In this document: positions 34,203 through 42,927 of the stretch, piece after piece | How positions within the stretch are numbered: the first letter of the stretch is position 1 | How the letters are laid out: each line of letters starts with the position of its first letter | Assembly (NCBI RefSeq): GCF_031454135.1 | Contig: NZ_JAVDQF010000001.1 | Span: 310,001-374,000, forward strand | Length of the DNA: 64,000 bases | DNA from: Arthrobacter russicus | GTDB taxonomy: Bacteria; Actinomycetota; Actinomycetes; Actinomycetales; Micrococcaceae | Direction: 5' to 3' | Made by a program: the position numbers and the translations under genes | Notes under the pieces: model-generated | Told to the model about the DNA's origin: nothing | What the model saw: only the letters and a program-made list of their open reading frames with translations | The model's database searches: none

Positions 34203-36256
34203 ACTTTTTCCTCAATCTCTTCGCTTGTTTTCTGGTCTTCGGCCACTGGCGCACTGTCGTTTTCGGCCACGACGATCAGCACAGTGCCGACGTCGACATT
34301 CACGCCGAGGCGCGCTGGAAGCTCGGTGACTACCCCTGATGCCGGGGCCACAATGGTGTGCAACATTTTCATAGCTTCCAGAACTATGAGTGCTTGGCCC
34401 TCGGTCACTAGATCGCCCACATCGACCTGGATTGCGGCAATCGCACCGGGCATCGGAGCGATCAACGAGCCAGCGCTAACCCTGGCCGCGGAAGGATCCG
34501 GCAACGGATCAATCACCTCGAAGCTTGCTGAGCCACTCTGCGTATCCACAACGATGTTCGACCCCGAGGTAGTCAGATAGTGCGAAACAGCCCAGCTGCT
34601 GGTTATACCGTCAACAGCGAGGGTCACCCGGTTGGCGCTAGCGCTACGTACTTCAACATTGTCGAATCCAGGTGCAACAACACCATTGCGGCTCCAGCGA
34701 TACGAGATCTGATGCTCGGCCCGCGGCCCCTTGAGCAAACAAGTCTGTGAGGCCGACGGAAGATTTCGCCAGCCGCTCGGTAGGCCGCCGAGCACACGCG
34801 CTGCTTCGCGGCGCTTTGCCGCCGCCGCGAGTGAAGCAGCCAGTGCCGCTATGCGCTCGGTTTCGGCATCCAATAGCGGCGCTGAAAGCTCTGCTAAGCC
34901 AAAGCTGGTCAGGAACGCAGTGTCAGTGTGGCCCGCGATGAAGCTTGGGTGTTGCAAAATCCGCACCAGCAGGTCTCTGTTGGTACGCACACCATGTAGC
35001 CGAGCGCTGCTGAGCGCATTGGCCAATACTCGTGCAGCGACCGCACGCCTGGGTGCCCAGGAAATGAGCTTGGCCAACATCGGATCGTAATTGACGCTCA
35101 CCACCGAGCCGCTTTCAACCGCGGAATCGCATCGGACACCGCGATCCCGCGCAGGCACCGCAAAAGCCGGCTGCAACCCGTCGAATTCAAAACTCTGCAG
35201 CGTGCCGGCTTGCGGTTGCCAATCCGCCGCCGGGTCCTCCGCATAGATGCGTACTTCAATCGAAGAACCATGAGCGGCAGGCAGTTCAGCTGGTAGCTCC
35301 CCACCCTCCGCCACGTGCAGTTGCATGGCGACCAAATCGAGCCCGGTCGTACACTCGGTGACCGGATGCTCTACTTGGAGCCGGGTGTTCATTTCCAAGA
35401 AAAAGAACCTTCCCTGTTCATCGGCGAGGAACTCGACGGTGCCGGCGCCCGCGTAATCCACGGCCTTTGCAGCCAAGATCGCCGCTTCGAACAGTCGCGC
35501 GCGCATCCCGGGGGTTCGTTCGACCAACGGCGACGGCGCTTCCTCCACGACCTTTTGGTGCCGGCGCTGAATTGAACACTCGCGTTCGCCGACCGCATGC
35601 ACCGTGCCGTGCCGGTCTGCCATGATTTGAACTTCGACGTGGTGGCCGGTTTCCAAATAGGGCTCACAGAACACCGTGGAGTCACCAAAGGCACTCGCTG
35701 CTTCGGCCCGGGCCAATTCCAGTTCAGCCGGAAGTGCCTCGACGCTGCGTACGATGCGCATCCCGCGGCCGCCACCACCAGCCGACGCTTTGATCAGCAC
35801 CGGCAATTGAGCTTCAGCGACGGTATTTGGATCCATCTCGGCCAAAATCGGCACCCCGGCGGCAGCCACCAAGCGCTTGGACTCAATTTTGGATCCCATC
35901 GCGTAAATCGCCTCAGCAGAAGGACCAATCCAAGTCAGACCCGCGTCTTCGACCGCTTGCGCAAAATCGCCGTTCTCGGAGAGGAAGCCGTAGCCCGGAT
36001 GAATCGCGTCGACGCCGGCTTTGAGCGCCGCTTCGATGACCAGGTCCGCGCGCAGATAGGTCAGTGCGGCGCTTGCGCCGGGCAAATGAACCGCGACGTC
36101 GGCTTCCCGGACAAACGGGGCATCCGCATCCGGCGTCGAATACACCGCAACGGTACGAATCCCTTGTTCTTTGCAGGTGTGGAAAACCCGTCGGGCGATT
36201 TCTCCCCGATTCGCGACTAGCACTGAGGTGATGGGGCTCGTCGTCATCTGGCTCAC
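34199..36256 (-). CDS. Biotin carboxylase/BCCP alpha subunit of an acyl-CoA carboxylase (AtuF/LiuD-like)
   Basis: The 685-residue protein has a biotin-carboxylase domain with SVLVANRGEIARRV near the N-terminus, the glycine-rich ATP loop KASAGGGGRGMR, FLEMNTRLQVEHPVTE and a C-terminal biotinyl domain with EAMKM. The biotinylated lysine is at about residue 630. It carboxylates biotin with ATP and bicarbonate, and the beta subunit encoded upstream transfers the carboxyl group. Both ends overlap neighbours by four bases (ATGA), so subunit stoichiometry is coupled. It can belong to geranyl-CoA or 3-methylcrotonyl-CoA carboxylase. GC content is visibly lower here than elsewhere. Confidence 0.9.
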   Translation of the reverse strand: MSQMTTSPITSVLVANRGEIARRVFHTCKEQGIRTVAVYSTPDADAPFVREADVAVHLPGASAALTYLRADLVIEAALKAGVDAIHPGYGFLSENGDFAQAVEDAGLTWIGPSAEAIYAMGSKIESKRLVAAAGVPILAEMDPNTVAEAQLPVLIKASAGGGGRGMRIVRSVEALPAELELARAEAASAFGDSTVFCEPYLETGHHVEVQIMADRHGTVHAVGERECSIQRRHQKVVEEAPSPLVERTPGMRARLFEAAILAAKAVDYAGAGTVEFLADEQGRFFFLEMNTRLQVEHPVTECTTGLDLVAMQLHVAEGGELPAELPAAHGSSIEVRIYAEDPAADWQPQAGTLQSFEFDGLQPAFAVPARDRGVRCDSAVESGSVVSVNYDPMLAKLISWAPRRAVAARVLANALSSARLHGVRTNRDLLVRILQHPSFIAGHTDTAFLTSFGLAELSAPLLDAETERIAALAASLAAAAKRREAARVLGGLPSGWRNLPSASQTCLLKGPRAEHQISYRWSRNGVVAPGFDNVEVRSASANRVTLAVDGITSSWAVSHYLTTSGSNIVVDTQSGSASFEVIDPLPDPSAARVSAGSLIAPMPGAIAAIQVDVGDLVTEGQALIVLEAMKMLHTIVAPASGVVTELPARLGVNVDVGTVLIVVAENDSAPVAEDQKTSEEIEEKV

Positions 36257-37851
36257 ATCCTGAAGGTGCCGAATGACTCAGCACCTTTGAAAATCGAGGT
36301 AGCAATTGCAGACAGTGCCAGGCCAAGGACGGTCCGGGTATCGCGCGGATCAATGATGCCGTCGTCGTAAATTCGGCCGGAGAGGAACGCTGGCAAAGCC
36401 TCGGCCTCGATCTGCGCTTCGACCGCGGCGCGCATCATCGCGTCCGCGTCTTCGTCGAACTCGCGTCCGGTGGCTTGGGCTGCGGCCCGCGAGACAATCG
36501 ACAAGACTCCGGCGAGCTGCTGTGCACCCATCACGGAAGATCTGGCCGATGGCCAGCTGAAGACAAACCGGGGATCGAAGGCTCGGCCGCACATGCCGTA
36601 GTGGCCTGCGCCGAATGAATTGCCCATCAGTACGGATAGGTGCGGCACCGTTGAGTTCGCCACCGCGTTGATCATCATCGCGCCGTGCTTGATGATCCCT
36701 GCCTGCTCGTACTCCTTGCCCACCATGTAGCCGGTGGTGTTGTGCAGGAAGAGCAGAGGGGTATTTGACCGGTTCGCCAGTTGGATGAATTGCGTTGCCT
36801 TCTGGGCCTCCTGGGAGAACAGCACGCCCCGCGCATTGGCCAGAATCCCGATCGGGTAGCCGTGCAGCTGAGCCCATCCGGTGACCAGGCTCGTGCCGTA
36901 CAACGCCTTGAACTCATCGAAATCACTGTCATCGACCAGACGGGCGATGACTTCTCGGGGGTCGAAAGGAACCTTCAAGTCCGAGGGAACAATTCCCAGC
37001 AGCTCATCTTCGGCGAATCTTGGTGGCAGTGGGTTCGGCGCCGGCTGCGGACCGGCCTTGTGCCAATTCAATCTGGCGACGATTCGACGGCCGATCCGAA
37101 TCGCATCCTTCTCGTCAACCGCGTAGTAGTCGGCTAGTCCCGAGGTCCGGGCATGCATATCAGCGCCACCCAGCGACTCGTCGTCGGCAACTTCGCCGGT
37201 CGCCATCTTGACCAGCGGCGGGCCGGCCAGGAAAACCTGGGATTGCTCCTTGATCATCACCACGTGATCGCTCATGCCGGGGATATAGGCGCCGCCTGCG
37301 GTCGAATTGCCGAAGACCACGGCGATGGTCGGGGTTCCGGCTGCCGACAATCTGGTCAGGTCCCGGAACATCCTGCCACCTGGAATGAAAATATCGCTCT
37401 GCGTGGGCAAATCCGCGCCACCTGACTCAACCAGCGAAATCATCGGGAGTCGGTTCTCCCGGGCGATGTCGTTGGCCCGGAAGATCTTCCTCGACGTCCA
37501 GACATTACTGGTTCCACCTTTGACTGTGGGTTCGTTGGCCACAATCACGCACTCGACGCCGGCCACCACGCCGATTCCGGTCACCACGCTCGCACCCACA
37601 TGGAATTTGCTCCCCCAGGCGGCCAGCGGTGAAAGCTCCAAAAAGGGCGAGTCCTGGTCCAGCAGCATCTCAATACGCTCGCGCGCAAGCAATTTGCCCC
37701 GTGAACGATGCCTGGCAACCGACTTCTCACCACCGCTTTCCAGCACTTTGGCATGTTCGGCGTCCAGTTCAACGAGTTTGGCCACCATTGCCTCGCTATT
37801 GCGGGCAAAGTCCGTAGTGCTCGGATTGAGCGTGCTTCTCATGACGGTCAC
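36253..37851 (-). CDS. Carboxyltransferase beta subunit of an acyl-CoA carboxylase (AtuC/LiuB-like)
   Basis: The 532-residue carboxyltransferase shows RHRSRGKLLARERIEMLLDQ at about residues 47-66, FGNSTAGGAYIPGMSDHVVM, LAGPPLVKMATGE and NTTGYMVGKEYE. A GTG start at 37851 overlaps the TGA of atuA (GTGA), with GGAGGAG six to seven bases before it; an ATG at 37842 is the alternative. Where methylcrotonyl-CoA carboxylases usually read HFGRIF, this protein reads PGGRMF, which hints at a different acyl pocket. Together with the alpha subunit it would carboxylate a branched unsaturated acyl-CoA. Confidence 0.88.
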   Translation of the reverse strand: MTVMRSTLNPSTTDFARNSEAMVAKLVELDAEHAKVLESGGEKSVARHRSRGKLLARERIEMLLDQDSPFLELSPLAAWGSKFHVGASVVTGIGVVAGVECVIVANEPTVKGGTSNVWTSRKIFRANDIARENRLPMISLVESGGADLPTQSDIFIPGGRMFRDLTRLSAAGTPTIAVVFGNSTAGGAYIPGMSDHVVMIKEQSQVFLAGPPLVKMATGEVADDESLGGADMHARTSGLADYYAVDEKDAIRIGRRIVARLNWHKAGPQPAPNPLPPRFAEDELLGIVPSDLKVPFDPREVIARLVDDSDFDEFKALYGTSLVTGWAQLHGYPIGILANARGVLFSQEAQKATQFIQLANRSNTPLLFLHNTTGYMVGKEYEQAGIIKHGAMMINAVANSTVPHLSVLMGNSFGAGHYGMCGRAFDPRFVFSWPSARSSVMGAQQLAGVLSIVSRAAAQATGREFDEDADAMMRAAVEAQIEAEALPAFLSGRIYDDGIIDPRDTRTVLGLALSAIATSIFKGAESFGTFRM

Positions 37852-39539
37852 AGGTACTCCTCCGGAACTTCCACCGTGCGGGCACGCAGCCATTCCCCCA
37901 GTGCTTTGGCTTGCGGATCGAATCTCGAGTTGCTGGCAACGCCTTCGCCCAACAGGCCGCGGATAACAAAGTTCACGGCGAAAAGATTGGGCAGCACGTG
38001 GCGCTCGACCGTGAGCTCGGCGGTTTCCGGCAGCAACCGTTTCAGGGCGGCAACGGACAAGGTGTCGGCCAGCCAAGGCCAGGCTGCGGCGTCCTCGACC
38101 CAAACCCCGATATTGGCGTCGCCGCCTTTGTCGCCGCTGCGTGCCGCAGCGATCCTGCCCAGCGGAAGCTGCCGGGTCGGGCCCGGCAGGAATGCGGCGA
38201 CTGCCGGCTCCGGCAGCTTCGCCAATGCCGCTTCGGCGGGGACCCGCCCCGGGGCCGGTTCGATCGACAGTTCGCTGCCGTCGGGAAGGTCCACCAGATG
38301 CGGAACCTGATCGGCTGCGACGAAGCCGGGCAGATAGACCCCGTACGGCGCGGCGTCGCCGGGCGGCGCAGTCAGGTGGAATCCCGGATATCTCGCCAAG
38401 CCGATTTGCACCGCGAGATTCGAAAACGCCCGGCCGACCCGCTTCGGATCCGGTCCGCGCACGACACAATGCAGAATTGCACTGGCCGTCTCTTCGGTCT
38501 CCGCGTCCGGATGATCAGTCCGGGCCAGCGTCCAGCTAGTCCCGTCAGGAACGACGTCGGCCAATTGGGATCGGACCAATTCGGCTTTCTTCTCGATGTC
38601 TAAACCGGTAAACACAAAGCTGACTTCATTGCGGAAGCCGCCCAGCTGGTTCAAGGAAACCTTGAGCGTGTCCGGCGGCGCTTCGCCCCGAACTCCGCTG
38701 AGCCGCACTCGGTCCCGGCCCAGCTCAGCAAGCTGAATCGAATCCATCCGGAGTATCGCGTCCGGCCCGGCATACCGGGCACCGGTGATCTCGTAGACCA
38801 ATTGCGCAGTCACCGTGCCCACAGTCACCGCTCCCCCGGTGCCTGGGTGCTTGGTGATCACTGCGGATCCATCGGCTTCGATCTCGGCGATCGGGAAGCC
38901 GGCTCGGTGCATATCAGGAATCCGGTCGAAGAACGCGTAGTTCCCCCCGGTCGCCTGGGTACCGCATTCGATCACGTGACCGGCCGCCATCGCGCCAGCG
39001 ATTCGGTCGTAGTCGGTCCGCTCCCAGTTGAAGTGCGCCGCTGCTGCCCCAACGACCAAGGAAGCGTCAGTGACCCGGCCGGTCACCACGATGTCGGCAC
39101 CGGCTGCCAAAGCTCGGGCGATGCCGAAGCCGCCCAAGTAGGCGTTCGCGGTCAGCGGGCTGCCGAAGCCCAGTTCCTCGGCCCGGGCCAACAGATCGTC
39201 GCCATGCACGTAGGCGATCTTGGCCGGCACCCCCAGTGAAACCGAAAGTTCCCGGAGTTTTCCACTCAGCCCGGCCGGATTCAAGCCGCCGGCGTTCACC
39301 ACTACCTTGATCTTGCGCTCGACCACCGAGGCCAGACAGCCTTGCATCTGTGCCAGGAAGGTCTTCGCATAACCGCCGTCTGGGTCTTTTGCTTTATCTC
39401 GACCAAGGATCAGCATGGTCAACTCGGCGAGGTAATCACCCGTGATGACGTCGACCGGACCCCCGTCCAGGATTTCCTGGAAGGCACTGAGCCGGTCACC
39501 GTAGAACCCGGAGGCATTGGCAATTTTGAGGGCGCTCAT
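37848..39539 (-). CDS. atuA: Acyclic terpene utilization protein AtuA (DUF1446)
   Basis: The 563-residue protein belongs to the DUF1446/AtuA family: it opens [20 protein letters not shown] and contains [31 protein letters not shown] and [22 protein letters not shown]-terminal AtuA-type extension begins around residue 470 ([16 protein letters not shown]). In Pseudomonas the gene is needed for growth on citronellol and geraniol; its reaction is not established. Overlaps of four bases link it to the TIGR03084 gene and to the carboxyltransferase. Its presence is the main reason for calling the cluster atu-like. Confidence 0.87.
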   Translation of the reverse strand: MSALKIANASGFYGDRLSAFQEILDGGPVDVITGDYLAELTMLILGRDKAKDPDGGYAKTFLAQMQGCLASVVERKIKVVVNAGGLNPAGLSGKLRELSVSLGVPAKIAYVHGDDLLARAEELGFGSPLTANAYLGGFGIARALAAGADIVVTGRVTDASLVVGAAAAHFNWERTDYDRIAGAMAAGHVIECGTQATGGNYAFFDRIPDMHRAGFPIAEIEADGSAVITKHPGTGGAVTVGTVTAQLVYEITGARYAGPDAILRMDSIQLAELGRDRVRLSGVRGEAPPDTLKVSLNQLGGFRNEVSFVFTGLDIEKKAELVRSQLADVVPDGTSWTLARTDHPDAETEETASAILHCVVRGPDPKRVGRAFSNLAVQIGLARYPGFHLTAPPGDAAPYGVYLPGFVAADQVPHLVDLPDGSELSIEPAPGRVPAEAALAKLPEPAVAAFLPGPTRQLPLGRIAAARSGDKGGDANIGVWVEDAAAWPWLADTLSVAALKRLLPETAELTVERHVLPNLFAVNFVIRGLLGEGVASNSRFDPQAKALGEWLRARTVEVPEEYL

Positions 39540-40339
39540 GCGGCGCCGCCAGCGCCGAGGGAGCCCGGCAACCGGCCCTTGCCGGGCGGTCCGGCAAAAG
39601 CCTGAATGATGCCGAGCCAGGATTCTGCCTGTTCACCGACAGCCTGCAGATCGGTATCCGACCGGTGCCGGCGTTGCGTGGCAAGCAGGCAGAAGTCCAA
39701 CGCGGAACCGCGCACGGACTGTGCGGCGTCCTCCGGACCCCAGGTCCACAAGTCACCCCCCGGGCTGTCCAGGGAGATCCGGAACTCTTCCGTAGGCGGT
39801 TCCAGGCGATGAACCGAGTAGGCGAATCCTCTGGTCCGCACGGCTAGATGCGCAATGTGCCGCAACCGGTCAGTCGGGGTGCGCGTCACGCTCAGTGCAT
39901 CTGCAACGTCCTGGCCGTGCGCCCAGGTTTCCATGATCCGGGCAGTCGCCATCGAGGTTGCGCTCATCGGCGGTCCGTACCAGGGCAATTTCGCGCCTTC
40001 CGGTACTGCGGCCAAGACCTCGGCAAGCCGGCGTCTGCCGTCGCGCCAGCGGGCCAACAATTGGGCCGGCGGTTGTCGTGCCCATTCATCGGCTACACCG
40101 TCGATGGTGAACCCGCCCGTGAAGGCCAATTCGGCCTGAGCTTTGAAGGCTTCGGCATCAGTCGCGGCCAGGATCGAGTTTTCATCGGTCCAGGCCAGGT
40201 GGCCGATTTGATGGGCGATGGTCCAGCCTTCGGCCGGGGTCTGGAGCGCCCAACCGGACTGCTCGAGTCCCGCCACCAAATCGTCAAGCGACTGACTTTC
40301 ATCGACCAGATCGGCCAGGATCAGCTCCGCGGAAACCAT
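39536..40339 (-). CDS. TIGR03084 family protein (DinB/maleylpyruvate-isomerase fold)
   Basis: The 267-residue protein begins [20 protein letters not shown] and has the DinB-like four-helix signature [17 protein letters not shown] (metal-binding histidines) and [14 protein letters not shown]. The family is related to mycothiol-dependent isomerases, and its function is unknown. A start at 40339 is chosen because GAGGAG lies seven bases upstream. It is the first gene of the atu-like operon, overlapping atuA by ATGA, which suggests a real role in the pathway. It diverges from the TetR gene across an intergenic region with two inverted repeats. Confidence 0.8.
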   Translation of the reverse strand: MVSAELILADLVDESQSLDDLVAGLEQSGWALQTPAEGWTIAHQIGHLAWTDENSILAATDAEAFKAQAELAFTGGFTIDGVADEWARQPPAQLLARWRDGRRRLAEVLAAVPEGAKLPWYGPPMSATSMATARIMETWAHGQDVADALSVTRTPTDRLRHIAHLAVRTRGFAYSVHRLEPPTEEFRISLDSPGGDLWTWGPEDAAQSVRGSALDFCLLATQRRHRSDTDLQAVGEQAESWLGIIQAFAGPPGKGRLPGSLGAGGAA

Positions 40340-40361
40340 CTGCGCACTCCTCATCAGCCCT

Positions 40362-40387
40362 CGGTACAGGCCTCGATGCCTGTACCG
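40362..40387. promoter_or_regulatory. Inverted repeat in the TIGR03084 gene leader
   Basis: Perfect 10-base arms CGGTACAGGC (40362-40371) and GCCTGTACCG (40378-40387) with a 6-base spacer, 23 bases upstream of the TIGR03084 start. It could be an operator or an mRNA hairpin. Confidence 0.45.
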
Positions 40388-40415
40388 CTCCACAAAGTAT
40401 GTGACGTTGGCCAGC

Positions 40416-40443
40416 ATAAAGCAAGCACCCGCGCTTGTTTTAT
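40416..40443. promoter_or_regulatory. Operator candidate between the atu-like operon and its TetR regulator
   Basis: ATAAAGCAAGC (40416-40426) and GCTTGTTTTAT (40433-40443) form an 11-base inverted repeat with one mismatch around a 6-base spacer. It is in the divergent intergenic region, 19 bases before the tetR start, the usual position for an autoregulated TetR operator controlling both directions. Confidence 0.6.
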
Positions 40444-40462
40444 TCCGTGTTAGCCTACGGCC

Positions 40463-41083
40463 ATGATCCGAAACCCTTCAGCACCGCAACAAGATCGCAG
40501 TCGGGCAACCCGCGAGCGGCTCTTGAAAAGTGCATTGGCTTCACTGGCCGAAGTCGGCTGGACCCAGACCACGGTTGCCACCGTGGCCGAGCGGGCCGGG
40601 GTGTCCCGCGGCGCGACGCAACACCACTTCCCGACCCGGGAAGACCTCTTCGGCGCGGCCATCGAACACATGGCCGAAGCCCGGCTCCGCGAGATTCGAT
40701 TCGCGCTCGAGTCAATGCCCGAAGGCCCGGAACGGATCCGGCACACGCTCGATTTGCTCGTCGGCCTGTACACCGGACCGTTGTTCGCCGCCGCGCTTCA
40801 AGTGTGGACGGCCGCCGCTGTCGACGAGGGTGTCCGGGCGCACATCATTCCGCTGGAACAGTCGGTTTCCCGGGAAGCATTCAGGGTCGCCGCAGAACTC
40901 CTGCAGATCGACCGCGACAGCGAAAGGCTGCGCGCGATCGTCGCCGCCACCCTGGACTTGGGCCGCGGCCTGGGTCTGGCCGGCATCCTCACGGATGACA
41001 CCGTTCGCCGAGCGTGGATTTTGGACGCCTGGGCCGAGGAGCTCAACCGGATCGTCGCCGAAGAACGGTCCCGCGTGCACTGA
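40463..41083 (+). CDS. TetR-family regulator of the atu-like cluster
   Basis: A 206-residue TetR protein with helix-turn-helix [27 protein letters not shown] at about residues 36-62 and a helical C-terminal domain. It diverges from the atu-like operon and is preceded by an inverted repeat suited to a TetR dimer, so it is the probable repressor of the cluster, analogous to AtuR in position. The inducer would be an acyl-CoA intermediate by analogy. The start codon ATG at 40463 has no strong ribosome site. Confidence 0.87.
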   Translation: MIRNPSAPQQDRSRATRERLLKSALASLAEVGWTQTTVATVAERAGVSRGATQHHFPTREDLFGAAIEHMAEARLREIRFALESMPEGPERIRHTLDLLVGLYTGPLFAAALQVWTAAAVDEGVRAHIIPLEQSVSREAFRVAAELLQIDRDSERLRAIVAATLDLGRGLGLAGILTDDTVRRAWILDAWAEELNRIVAEERSRVH

Positions 41084-41170
41084 CCGTGGCCGGACCGCAA
41101 GCAGCGATGTTCCGCAGCGTTCAGCGCGCAGCCGCCCTGCGTCGCGGCCGATGGCGCTGCACGCTCCGGA

Positions 41171-42715
41171 TCAGACTTGGATCTCCCGCTTGAGGATCTT
41201 GCCGGTCGGCCCCTTCGGCAACGAGTCGACGATGAGCACGTGCCGGGGATACTTGTAGGCGGCCAAGCGTTCTTTGGCGAACTCCTTGATCTCCTCGGCC
41301 AGCGCCGCGTGGTCGCCTACCGCCTCGGCTTTGATTCCCACCACGGCATAGATTTCTTCGCCATGCACCTCGTCCGGCCGGCCGACCACTGCCGCTTCGG
41401 CGACTGCCGGGTGCTCGTATAGGACTTCCTCCACCTCGCGCGGATAGACGTTGTACCCGCCGCGCAGGATCATGTCCTTTTTCCGGTCGACGATGAAGTA
41501 AACGCCGTCTTCGTCTTTGCGCGCCATGTCCCCGGTGTGGAACCAGCCGTCGCGGATCGCCAAGGCGGTCGCCTCCGGATTGCGCCAATAGCCCTTCATG
41601 ACATACTTGCCGCCGACCACCAGCTCGCCGACCTCGCCGAGCGGCACTTCGACGTCGTTCTCGTCGAACACCGCCAAATCCGCACCCGGGCAGGCCTGGC
41701 CCACCGAACCCGCCTTGCGCACGCCATCGAGCTGGTTGAAGGAGACCGCCGGCGAAGTCTCGGACAGGCCATAGCCTTCCAGCAGAGTCGCCTGGATCCG
41801 GGACTCGAATTCGCGCAGCACCTCCAACGGCAGAGCCGAGCCGCCGGATACCCCATGCCGGATCGTGGAGACATCCGTGCGGTCCAAGTCCGGGCAGCGC
41901 AAGATGCCGATGTGCATGGTCGGAACGCCCATGAAGATGGTCACTTGGTCCCGCTGGATGATCTCCAGGGCTTTTGCCGGATCGAACCTCGGCAACAAGG
42001 TCAGGCAGGCACCGGTGCGCACCGCGCTGTTGAGCCCGCAGGTCAGGCCGAAAATATGGAACAGCGGCAAGCCGCCGAAGATCACATCCTGTTCGGTGAT
42101 CTTGAACATGTCCACGCTCAACTCGCAGTTGCTGAGCAAGTTGTAGTGGGTCAGTTCGGCTCCTTTGGGCTTCCCGGTGGTTCCCGAGGTGTAAAGCACG
42201 ACGGCGGTGTCGCCGGCCAGCGTATCGGCCACTTCGGCGATTGCCGCCGAAGCGTCCAGCAAAGCCAGGAAACCGGCACCATCGATGGTCACCACTTCGA
42301 TCGGATCGCGCCCCGAGTCCTCAGCAGCCCGGGCCGCCCCGGCAAGCACCTCGGCCGCGACGCCTTCCCAGGCGAACGCCAGGGACGCCTCGGAATTCGC
42401 CAAGTGGTAAGCGACTTCCCGGGATTTCAGCAAAGGATTCATCGGAACCACGATGCCCCCGGCCCGCAGCACCCCATAAAAAATCGCCGGCATCTGCGGC
42501 AGGTTCGGGCAGATCAATGCCACCCGGTCGCCTCGCTTGACGCCCTTGGCGGCGAGCAGCCCGGCCACTTTTTGGCTGAGCCGGTCCAACGCCGCATAAC
42601 TGAGCTCCGCCTCGTCCATTTTGATCGCGGTCCGATCCGGGAACGCCGCCGCCGAGGCGGTCAGCATCGAGGCAACATTCATCGGGTCGAGGGGGGATAC
42701 TGCGACGTCGTTCAC
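41171..42715 (-). CDS. Acyl-CoA ligase (AMP-binding), possibly AtuH-like
   Basis: A 514-residue adenylate-forming enzyme with LYTSGTTGKPKGAELTH at about residues 165-181, EGYGLSETSPAVSFNQ, HTGDMARKDEDGVYFIVDRKKDMI and the terminal PTGKILKREI carrying the catalytic lysine. It would convert a carboxylic acid to its CoA thioester. A GTG start at 42715 with AAAGGAG eight bases upstream is preferred. A 12-base perfect palindrome stands 34 bases before the start. Between the atu-like TetR and a GMC oxidoreductase, it is a candidate for activating citronellate or a similar acid, which is inference. Confidence 0.85.
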   Translation of the reverse strand: MNDVAVSPLDPMNVASMLTASAAAFPDRTAIKMDEAELSYAALDRLSQKVAGLLAAKGVKRGDRVALICPNLPQMPAIFYGVLRAGGIVVPMNPLLKSREVAYHLANSEASLAFAWEGVAAEVLAGAARAAEDSGRDPIEVVTIDGAGFLALLDASAAIAEVADTLAGDTAVVLYTSGTTGKPKGAELTHYNLLSNCELSVDMFKITEQDVIFGGLPLFHIFGLTCGLNSAVRTGACLTLLPRFDPAKALEIIQRDQVTIFMGVPTMHIGILRCPDLDRTDVSTIRHGVSGGSALPLEVLREFESRIQATLLEGYGLSETSPAVSFNQLDGVRKAGSVGQACPGADLAVFDENDVEVPLGEVGELVVGGKYVMKGYWRNPEATALAIRDGWFHTGDMARKDEDGVYFIVDRKKDMILRGGYNVYPREVEEVLYEHPAVAEAAVVGRPDEVHGEEIYAVVGIKAEAVGDHAALAEEIKEFAKERLAAYKYPRHVLIVDSLPKGPTGKILKREIQV

Positions 42716-42747
42716 CAGCGGGGCTCCTTTGCAAACCAGCGGCATCT

Positions 42748-42761
42748 TTACTGATCAGTAG
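42748..42761. promoter_or_regulatory. Palindromic operator candidate upstream of the acyl-CoA ligase
   Basis: TACTGATCAGTA (42749-42760) is a perfect 12-base palindrome; the wider form TTACTGATCAGTAG resembles the sites at 5334-5347 and 46457-46472. It lies in the 212-base divergent region between the ligase and the GMC oxidoreductase gene. Confidence 0.5.
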
Positions 42762-42927
42762 CTTAGCGTTCGCTGGACGCAATTGCGCCAGTCTTCCGGA
42801 CGCATTTTCGGGCAGTCAATGACTCGCCTTGTGAAACAAATCGATGTAATCTGTATCACAATCGGACATCCGGCACCGGGCGATTGAACCTCAGTCAGCA
42901 ACTGCCGATCCACCCTGGGAGCAAAAC

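Noticed and set aside
37852-38469. N-terminal extension of the carboxyltransferase gene to 38469
   Set aside because: The added part overlaps atuA and shows no similarity to carboxyltransferases. GTG at 37851 with GGAGGAG explains the start.
31265-39539. Leucine/isovalerate degradation (liu) cluster
   Set aside because: Not excluded, but no HMG-CoA lyase is present while AtuA and an AtuB-like SDR are, so the atu-like reading is preferred.
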